A stretch of 6,968 nt of DNA from JAUWTJ01 sp965603015 (GTDB lineage Bacteria; Pseudomonadota; Alphaproteobacteria; M2410), in NCBI GenBank assembly GCA_965603015.1, contig CBFDBJ010000114.1:1-6968 (forward strand), given 5' to 3'. Each line of letters opens with the position of its first letter. Positions within the stretch are counted from its first letter, which is position 1. The translations under genes and the position numbers were made by a program. The notes below the pieces were generated by a model, which searched no databases, was not told the origin of the DNA, and worked only from the letters and a program-made list of their open reading frames with translations. Positions 1-4,896 of the stretch are shown here, piece after piece.

Positions 1-270
1 GGCATCGATGGCGATCTTGAGCTTGGTGCCAACGCCGTCATTGGCCGCGACCAGGATAGGGTCGGTGAATCCTGCGGCTTTTAAATCGAACAATCCGCCG
101 AACCCGCCAAGATCCGCGTCGGCGCCCGAGCGGCGTGTGGATTTGGCCAGCGGCTTGATCGCCTGGACGAGAGCGTTGCCGGCATCAATATCGACGCCTG
201 CCTCGGCGTAGGTATAGCCATTCTGGCCAGATTCTTTTGATTTTTGGGTGTCGTCCGGTGCCTTTGACAT
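1..270 (-). CDS. purM: Phosphoribosylformylglycinamidine cyclo-ligase (AIR synthase), N-terminal part, cut by window edge
   Basis: PurM is the cytoplasmic enzyme that closes the imidazole ring of formylglycinamidine ribonucleotide, using ATP, to give aminoimidazole ribonucleotide (AIR) in de novo purine synthesis. Only the first 90 codons are here. After a variable polar leader of about 19 residues come the family hallmarks: YAEAGVDIDAGN (residues 21-32), the glycine-rich GGFGGLFDL (55-63) and DGVGTKLK (78-85), a conserved part of the ATP-binding N-terminal domain. Family members are usually about 340-350 residues, so roughly three quarters lies beyond the left edge. The ATG at 270 is supported by an AGGA Shine-Dalgarno (276-279, read on the minus strand) with a 5-nt spacer. 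It is transcribed divergently from the DUF2066 gene. No frameshift or odd residue is visible. Identity is secure; the rest of the gene (often followed by purN) cannot be seen. Confidence 0.95.
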   Translation of the reverse strand, partial: MSKAPDDTQKSKESGQNGYTYAEAGVDIDAGNALVQAIKPLAKSTRRSGADADLGGFGGLFDLKAAGFTDPILVAANDGVGTKLKIAIDA

Positions 271-312
271 CGAGATCCTGACTGAAAGCAGTGGCAGAGT
301 GTTTCAGGGGGT

Positions 313-340
313 TCAATATCAAACTCTGGAGCTGGATCAA
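313..340 (-). promoter_or_regulatory. Weak candidate promoter for purM
   Basis: Read on the minus strand, TTGATC (335-340) resembles a -35 box (4 of 6 to TTGACA) and TATTGA (313-318) a -10 box (3 of 6), with a 16-bp spacer. It lies at a sensible distance upstream of the purM ATG at 270. The match is poor and could be chance; no other minus-strand pair looked better. Confidence 0.18.
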
Positions 341-387
341 GAGGCTTCATTCGATGAGGGGCGGAAGGTCGCAAAACCCCCTATTTG

Positions 388-407
388 TGGGGTATGGTGG
401 GGCATGG
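388..407. repeat. Tandem 10-bp direct repeat, TGGGGYATGG twice
   Basis: Two adjacent copies, TGGGGTATGG (388-397) and TGGGGCATGG (398-407), differ at one base. The first copy's GGGGT also pairs with ACCCC at 376-380 across an 8-nt loop. The repeat lies about 120 bp upstream of the purM start. Its function is unknown; it may be a binding site for a regulator or a simple duplication. Confidence 0.5.
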
Positions 408-434
408 CGTCTCCAATTGTGGTGTTTCGGGTTG

Positions 435-456
435 GCCCACTTGTTGATAAGTTGGC
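435..456. repeat. 22-bp imperfect dyad, possible operator
   Basis: The left half GCCcACTTgT (435-444) mirrors the right half AtAAGTtGGC (447-456); lower case marks positions that break the symmetry. Eight of ten arm positions match around a TG centre. The size is typical of a site for a dimeric regulator. No T-run follows on either strand, so a terminator is unlikely. The bases 442-450, read on minus as TTATCAACA, also differ by one base from a DnaA box. Confidence 0.4.
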
Positions 457-472
457 AAATCAGGCGTTTCAC

Positions 473-491
473 CCAAATTTCGACAATTTGG
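473..491. repeat. 7-bp perfect inverted repeat with 5-nt spacer
   Basis: CCAAATT (473-479) and AATTTGG (485-491) are exact reverse complements around TCGAC. The short AT-centred arms and small spacer suit a protein-binding site better than an RNA structure. It lies about 45 bp upstream of the candidate plus-strand promoter elements and would be well placed for a regulator of that promoter. No known regulator is assigned. Confidence 0.4.
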
Positions 492-518
492 TGTGCTAGA
501 CCGTGATAACAAAGCTGG

Positions 519-556
519 CCAAGTGGCTGTTAACCATCGAAGAAAAAGGGTATACC
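519..556 (+). promoter_or_regulatory. Candidate promoter of the DUF2066-hdaA operon with a CtrA-type box
   Basis: A perfect TTAACCAT (530-537) is present, the 8-base core described for the alphaproteobacterial cell-cycle regulator CtrA. The upstream partner at the canonical 7-nt distance is CCAA (519-522) rather than TTAA, so only half the full site is intact. Thirteen bases downstream lies TATACC (551-556), a reasonable -10 box inside the palindrome GGGTATACCC (548-557). This would place transcription start near 563 and the TTAACCAT box near -33 to -26, where CtrA-activated promoters usually carry it. A conventional -35 is absent, which fits an activator-dependent promoter. The arrangement is seen directly; its use is inferred. 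Confidence 0.35.
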
Positions 557-591
557 CGCGTATGTTCGTACTCGTTCCGGGGATAGGGGAA

Positions 592-2265
592 ATGAAAGTC
601 TCTTTTCAGGCCGAGGGGTGCTGGCGTGCCGCCCGCACCGCTCTTGCCTCAGTTATGGCGCTGTGTTGCCTTGTGGTCGTCTTGAGCGTTCCGTCTCTGG
701 CGGAGACGCAGGATGTCTATACGGTGCGCGATGTGCCTGTTGACGCCACTGCAAACGAGGCTGCAGAGGCCCGGGTCATTGCCATCCGGCACGGCCGGGC
801 GACTGCGCTGCGCATGTTGTTTCAACGCCTGACCCTTGAGGTCGATTGGTCGGAGCTGCCGACACTGGACACTTCGGAAGTCACCACGCTTGGGGCCGGG
901 TTCGAGATTTCAAACGAGCGCAACAGTCCGACCCGGTATCTTGCGACCATAACCTATCGGTTCAAGCCGAAGGATGTACGCGATATCCTGCAGCAATTCG
1001 ACATACCGTTCTCGGAAGTTCAGGCGCGGCCAATGGTGGTCTTGCCGGTTTATATTGAGGGCAACAACGCGCGTATTTTTCAGGACGATCACAACTGGAG
1101 CCTGGCCTGGTCCAACAAGCATTTCGGGCATGAGCTTGTGCCGATTAAAATTCCCCTTGGAGACCTTGGCGACGTGATTGCGACGCCGGTCGAGGCGGCG
1201 ATGACGGAGGATTACGCAGCCCTGTCCGGATTTGCCGAGCGCTACGGTGTGCAGGATATCCTTCTTGTACGGATGCAGCAAAAAGACCCGGAGAAGTATA
1301 TTACCTTTGAATTTGTCCGCTTGAGCCCGACGGAGTCGGAAACCTGGTCCATGACCGTGCCGCACACAAGGCACATTGAGCCGCTCATGCGCATGGCCAT
1401 TGATCGCGGTCTTGCCAAACTGCAGGAAGACTGGAAGGCGCGGACCATCATTCGGTTTGATGCACAGGAAACGCTGGTGATTTCGGCGCGCTTTGAAGAG
1501 ATATCCCAGTGGTTGATTATCAAGCGGGCCATGCAGGGGACGCCAAATATTACCGACTCGAGGCTCGTGGCCCTATCGACAGGCGGCGCGCATATGGAGT
1601 GGGATGTTGTTGGGTCACCCAGCCAGCTTGCGCTTGCCCTTGCCCAACACGGTGTGGCGCTGGAGCCTTCAAAGAGGGGCGATAACCCGGCCTATACTGC
1701 CGAGCCCGACGAGATTGAGAAAAATTCTGACTACCCCAATCCGTGGAGTAAGGAAGCAGAGCCGGATTTCCCTCCGCAGTGGGATCAAAACGGTAGCAGT
1801 GACTACGACCCCTTTGGATCAGTTGAAGCCGATACACAGGATCGGGTCAACGAAGAGACTCCGGTAGCCGGGGATCCGGCTTTGGCAGATGAGTGGGCGG
1901 ACGGCCTGGCGGAAAGCTTGCAAGGTCCTGATGATCTTGATGCCGCGAATGACGTGGATGAAGCCGGTGGGGCTGAAGAGCCGCAGGAGCCGCTTGATGC
2001 GGGAGCCGCGCTTGCGCTGCTGCCTGTAGCGACCAAAGGCGGGTTCTACGCTGCGACGAGCGATACGCAAGGCACTGACTTTGGAAACATCAACCCGGAT
2101 TTCTGGATTGTTCGGTTTGCTCCCGAGGCCGAGCTTGAAGTCTGGCCGACCGAAGGGCAGGAGGCCGCAGACGAAACAGAAGCCTCCGAAGGCGAGAGCC
2201 CTGAAGACAGCTACAATGAGGGCGATTTGCCTGACTATGATACGGCTCCTGACGGGGCATTCTGA
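592..2265 (+). CDS. DUF2066 domain-containing exported protein with long acidic C-terminal tail
   Basis: The function is unknown; this is a proteobacterial family (DUF2066) found next to purM and hda-type genes. The ATG at 592 gives 557 residues and a classic Sec signal peptide: basic N-region, hydrophobic stretch about 16-34, and an S-L-A signal peptidase I site after residue 37. GGGGA (579-583) lies 8 nt upstream. An in-frame ATG at 562 would put ten extra residues before the signal and would coincide with the predicted transcription start. Family features are VPVDATANEAAEAR (48-61), then YRFKPKDVRDILQQFDIP (122-139) and ARPMVVLPVY (145-154). A second conserved segment, about 286-357, contains WLIIKRAMQGTPNI-type sequence. 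From residue 358 to the end, about 200 residues are rich in Asp, Glu, Pro and Gly, interrupted by one hydrophobic island (about 468-520). The protein is probably periplasmic; the hydrophobic signal has no lipobox. First gene of the apparent operon. Confidence 0.85.
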   Translation: MKVSFQAEGCWRAARTALASVMALCCLVVVLSVPSLAETQDVYTVRDVPVDATANEAAEARVIAIRHGRATALRMLFQRLTLEVDWSELPTLDTSEVTTLGAGFEISNERNSPTRYLATITYRFKPKDVRDILQQFDIPFSEVQARPMVVLPVYIEGNNARIFQDDHNWSLAWSNKHFGHELVPIKIPLGDLGDVIATPVEAAMTEDYAALSGFAERYGVQDILLVRMQQKDPEKYITFEFVRLSPTESETWSMTVPHTRHIEPLMRMAIDRGLAKLQEDWKARTIIRFDAQETLVISARFEEISQWLIIKRAMQGTPNITDSRLVALSTGGAHMEWDVVGSPSQLALALAQHGVALEPSKRGDNPAYTAEPDEIEKNSDYPNPWSKEAEPDFPPQWDQNGSSDYDPFGSVEADTQDRVNEETPVAGDPALADEWADGLAESLQGPDDLDAANDVDEAGGAEEPQEPLDAGAALALLPVATKGGFYAATSDTQGTDFGNINPDFWIVRFAPEAELEVWPTEGQEAADETEASEGESPEDSYNEGDLPDYDTAPDGAF

Positions 2266-2283
2266 ACACTTTAAATTGTCCGG

Positions 2284-2874
2284 ATGAAGCTTGTGCCGAT
2301 CATAAAAATCCTTCCAAATCTGATCACGATTGCACGGATAATTTCCGTGCCGTTTATCATATCGCTGCTGCTGGACGAGGAGTTTGTTTTCGCGTTCTGG
2401 CTGTTTATGGCCGCGGGTGCCTCGGATGGTGTCGATGGCTACCTGGCCAAGCACTTCGATGCGCGCACCAGGCTGGGCGCCTATATGGACCCCCTGGCTG
2501 ACAAGGTTATGCTGACAGCTCTTTTTGTTGCACTGGGCGTACAAGGGGCTTTGCCGACCTGGCTTGTTGTCCTGGCGGTTAGTCGTGATTTGACAATCGT
2601 TGGTTCTGTTCTGCTGACGAACTCAATGGGCTATGAGATCGAGATTCGTCCACAGTTTATGAGCAAAATTACTCCGCTCGTTCAAATCACGCTGGTTGTT
2701 CTGGTGCTCGCCACCCTTGCATTTTCCATCGACGATCCGCGTATATTGGCCTACGGTGTGCCCGCAGTTGCTGCGACCACCATTCTTTCGTGGCTTGGTT
2801 ATCTGTGGAGTTGGGTTCTCATATTAGGCGGCTTTGAAGACAGCGAATCCGAGGACAAAGACGAAGGATCCTGA
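2284..2874 (+). CDS. CDP-alcohol phosphatidyltransferase (PgsA/CMP-forming cardiolipin synthase-like)
   Basis: This integral inner-membrane enzyme of 196 residues moves a phosphatidyl group from CDP-diacylglycerol to an alcohol acceptor and releases CMP. The signature D-x2-DG-x2-A-x9-G-x3-D-x3-D is complete: D48, D51, G52, A55, G65, D69 and D73, the aspartates that hold the metal and CDP. The position after A55, usually Arg, is Lys (K56). Hydrophobic segments lie at about 14-30, 34-46, 75-90, 93-112, 128-148 and 155-182, and the tail is short and acidic. The best-supported acceptors are glycerol-3-phosphate (PgsA) or phosphatidylglycerol (cardiolipin synthase). Sequence alone does not decide, and many alphaproteobacteria have a separate canonical pgsA elsewhere, so I give no gene symbol. 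An in-frame TAA at 2272 rules out an upstream ATG start. No clear Shine-Dalgarno precedes the ATG, and the 18-nt gap from the previous stop suggests coupled translation. Confidence 0.88.
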   Translation: MKLVPIIKILPNLITIARIISVPFIISLLLDEEFVFAFWLFMAAGASDGVDGYLAKHFDARTRLGAYMDPLADKVMLTALFVALGVQGALPTWLVVLAVSRDLTIVGSVLLTNSMGYEIEIRPQFMSKITPLVQITLVVLVLATLAFSIDDPRILAYGVPAVAATTILSWLGYLWSWVLILGGFEDSESEDKDEGS

Positions 2875-2923
2875 TCGGTTGCCGGGCTCCTTGATCGCCC
2901 AGGGAAGCAGGGAATAAACATTC

Positions 2924-4132
2924 ATGACATTGCGCCAACACATCTGGTTCTGGATCGGACTTGTCACAATCAGTCTGCTTCTGCTTGGAACGCTCTCCGC
3001 AATTCTTTTGCCGTTTGTTGCCGGGATGGCCGTGGCCTATTTTCTCGACCCGGTCGCTGATCGCCTCGAGGCGCTCGGGCTTTCCAGGGTGCTGGCGACC
3101 ACCATCATCACAATCGTCTTTTTCATAATTCTTGCCCTGTCGATCCTACTTCTTATTCCGCTGATCGCCGGCCAGGCACTGGAACTGATAGACGCGGCAC
3201 CGGGCTATATTGATGCGGCAAAGGTGTTTGTTCACAACATGCTGGATGGCCCGCTCAAAAGATTTCTGCCGGGCGACGGGGGCTCTGCTTCCTCCGAGGC
3301 TTTTGCGGAGCTTCGTCACAGAGCGCTGACCTATGGTGCTTCCGTTCTGCAGGGTGTTGCGCGCGGCGGCGGGGCCCTGCTGAATTTCATGGGGCTGTTG
3401 TTTATCACTCCGGTGGTGTCGTTCTATATGCTCAACGACTGGGACCGGATCATTGCCTATATAGACAAGCTTCTGCCCCGTCAGCACGCTGATACCATAC
3501 GCAAGATTGCAGGAGAGATTGACAAGGTTCTCGCCGGATTTGTTCGGGGCATGGGAACGATCTGTGTTTTGCTGGCGATTTTCTACGCGGTCGCGCTGGG
3601 GCTGGCGGGTCTGAAGTTTGGCCTTGTTGTTGGTATCATTGCGGGCCTGGTGAGTTTCATTCCCTTTGTCGGGATGGCCGTCGGCCTGGTCCTGTCAGTC
3701 GCACTGGCGATCTTTCAATTCCTGCCTGCAGAACCGGAGAAAGTTGCCATCGTCTTTGGCATATTCATTTTCGGGCAGGTTCTCGAGGGTAATGTTTTGA
3801 CCCCCAAACTGGTCGGGCAAAAAATTGGACTTCATCCGGTCTGGGTCATCTTTGGCCTGTTGGCCTTTGGATCTCTGTTCGGCTTTGTCGGCATGTTGCT
3901 GGCGGTACCGGTTGCCGCAGCAATTGGCGTCGTTGTCCGCCACTTCACGGCTGAGTATCTCAGGAGCCCGCTTTACTGGGGTGTCGGTGCGCCCGTGGGA
4001 GCTGATCTTGCCGCGACAGGGGGATCACCCGAGACCGGTAGCCTTCTCGGGCTGGAAGCCTCAGGGGCGGACGCGATCTCTACGGCGGCAGGGCAGAATG
4101 ACGGCGAGCCTCCGGAAGACGAGGCGCGTTGA
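2924..4132 (+). CDS. AI-2E family transporter (PerM/TqsA-like permease)
   Basis: This inner-membrane protein of 402 residues belongs to the AI-2E exporter/PerM family, which is usually about 350-400 residues with eight predicted membrane spans. Members have been linked to autoinducer-2 export or sodium/proton exchange; the substrate here is unknown. Visible family features are the N-terminal pair of spans ending in VAYFLDPVADRLEALGL (37-53), a span at about 57-80, a soluble central part (about 85-150), and ITPVVSFYMLNDWD (161-174). Further on are the glycine-rich spans 210-262 with PFVGM (247-251), GNVLTPKLVG (289-298), IGLHPVWV (301-308) and FGFVGMLLAVP (319-329). The tail after about 350 is Gly/Ala/Glu-rich and poorly conserved. 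AGGGA (2909-2913) lies 10 nt before the ATG. It sits 49 nt after the phosphatidyltransferase and 3 nt before hdaA. The family is clear, the transport role is not. Confidence 0.9.
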   Translation: MTLRQHIWFWIGLVTISLLLLGTLSAILLPFVAGMAVAYFLDPVADRLEALGLSRVLATTIITIVFFIILALSILLLIPLIAGQALELIDAAPGYIDAAKVFVHNMLDGPLKRFLPGDGGSASSEAFAELRHRALTYGASVLQGVARGGGALLNFMGLLFITPVVSFYMLNDWDRIIAYIDKLLPRQHADTIRKIAGEIDKVLAGFVRGMGTICVLLAIFYAVALGLAGLKFGLVVGIIAGLVSFIPFVGMAVGLVLSVALAIFQFLPAEPEKVAIVFGIFIFGQVLEGNVLTPKLVGQKIGLHPVWVIFGLLAFGSLFGFVGMLLAVPVAAAIGVVVRHFTAEYLRSPLYWGVGAPVGADLAATGGSPETGSLLGLEASGADAISTAAGQNDGEPPEDEAR

Positions 4133-4135
4133 TCC

Positions 4136-4795
4136 ATGGCTCGGCAGCTTCTTTTTGACCTTGGCGTGCGAACTGCACACGGGCGTGATGATTTCCTCGT
4201 CACGCCGTGTAATGCCGAGGCTGTGGACATTCTTGACCAATGGCCGGACTGGCCAGGGGTTGCCGCCTGCCTTGTCGGGGCGGGAAAGTCTGGTAAAACC
4301 CACCTGATCGAGGTCTGGCGCGAGCAAAGCGGCGGGCCGGTTGTCGAGGGTGTCAGTCTGAACGAAGAAAGAGTGGCAGACCTTATGGACGAGCGCGCCA
4401 TTGCAATTGATAACGCCGACGATGTTGCAGACGAGGAGGCCTTCTTTCATCTCTTCAATGCGATGAAAAACAATGGCGGACATCTTCTCCTGACAGCCAG
4501 GACAGCTCCGGCCAGATGGTCCCTGGCCTTGCCTGATCTGCGTTCGCGACTTTCCACTGCGATTATCGGTGACTTGCAGCCGCCTGATGAGGCGCTCTTG
4601 CGCGGTCTCTTCATCAAGCTGTTTCAGGACTATCAAACTGATGTCAAAGAAGGCGTGATATCCTTTGTTATCAGCAGGATAGAGCGGTCTTTTGAAGAGG
4701 TGACGGATGTTGCCGAGGTTCTCAATAGGGAAGCACTTCGGCGCGGAAGCGCCATTACTATACCGTTAGCGCGCGATATTCTGGAAAACCGCTAA
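4136..4795 (+). CDS. hdaA: DnaA-like AAA+ ATPase HdaA, regulatory inactivator of DnaA
   Basis: HdaA resembles the ATPase part of DnaA but lacks the DNA-binding domain. With the DNA-loaded sliding clamp it stimulates hydrolysis of DnaA-bound ATP after initiation, preventing over-replication. The 219 residues fit the family (about 220-240). A clamp-binding motif QLLFDL lies at 4-9. Walker A is GAGKSGKT (48-55), Walker B is AIAID ending in D92, and sensor 1 is LLLTART (117-123). Box VII is LPDLRSRL (132-139), in which R138 aligns with the arginine finger of E. coli Hda, and R184 is the likely sensor 2. All nucleotide-handling residues look intact. The start is fixed by the N-terminal clamp motif. 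It begins 3 nt after the permease stop, with GAGG (4121-4124) 11 nt upstream inside that gene, implying translational coupling. An alternative name is simply DnaA/Hda family protein. Confidence 0.92.
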   Translation: MARQLLFDLGVRTAHGRDDFLVTPCNAEAVDILDQWPDWPGVAACLVGAGKSGKTHLIEVWREQSGGPVVEGVSLNEERVADLMDERAIAIDNADDVADEEAFFHLFNAMKNNGGHLLLTARTAPARWSLALPDLRSRLSTAIIGDLQPPDEALLRGLFIKLFQDYQTDVKEGVISFVISRIERSFEEVTDVAEVLNREALRRGSAITIPLARDILENR

Positions 4796-4825
4796 GCGAA
4801 CCGCGATGTTTATTTCTTTACAAGG

Positions 4826-4854
4826 TTCACTCGGCTAAAATACCCCGACATAAA
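4826..4854 (+). promoter_or_regulatory. Weak candidate promoter for ppk
   Basis: The 101-nt gap 4796-4896 has no gene and an AT-rich middle. TTCACT (4826-4831) and CATAAA (4849-4854), each 4 of 6 to the sigma-70 boxes, are spaced 17 bp apart. A second pair, TTTACA (4817-4822) with TAAAAT (4836-4841), has better boxes but only a 13-bp spacer. No intrinsic terminator for the upstream operon is visible, so ppk may also be read through from hdaA. Confidence 0.22.
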
Positions 4855-4896
4855 TATTGAAGCCACCGGAACCAACAGGAACAGACCACAACCGTA

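Larger units (their letters stand above)
271..591. other. Divergent intergenic region between purM and the DUF2066 operon
   Basis: About 320 bp separate the two divergent start codons. The open frames here (for example 248-499 on plus) have no recognisable protein features, no good ribosome binding site and overlap the purM start, so I do not call a gene. What it holds: the purM ribosome binding site, a tandem 10-bp repeat (388-407), a 22-bp imperfect dyad (435-456), a 7-bp inverted repeat (473-491) and a candidate plus-strand promoter with a TTAACCAT box (519-556). I saw no GANTC methylation site and no intrinsic terminator. Confidence 0.8.

Noticed and set aside
248..506. Two overlapping plus-strand open frames upstream of the DUF2066 gene
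   Set aside because: They overlap the purM start, lack ribosome binding sites and show no recognisable protein features.
493..591. Extending the DUF2066 protein to an upstream in-frame ATG at 493 or 562
   Set aside because: The added residues precede a well-formed signal peptide and would run through the likely promoter; the ATG at 592 has a better-placed GGGGA.
655..670. Possible lipoprotein signal, because of the cysteine pair in the DUF2066 signal peptide
   Set aside because: The residue before the first Cys is Leu, not Gly, Ala or Ser, and the cysteines lie inside the hydrophobic core, ahead of a good S-L-A cleavage site.
1819..2544. Minus-strand open frame of 241 codons spanning the end of the DUF2066 gene and the phosphatidyltransferase
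   Set aside because: It crosses two real plus-strand genes and has no recognisable domain or start signal.
4796..4896. Intrinsic terminator after hdaA
   Set aside because: No stable GC-rich hairpin followed by a T-run is visible; short complementary pieces such as GGTTC and GAACC are about 40 nt apart.
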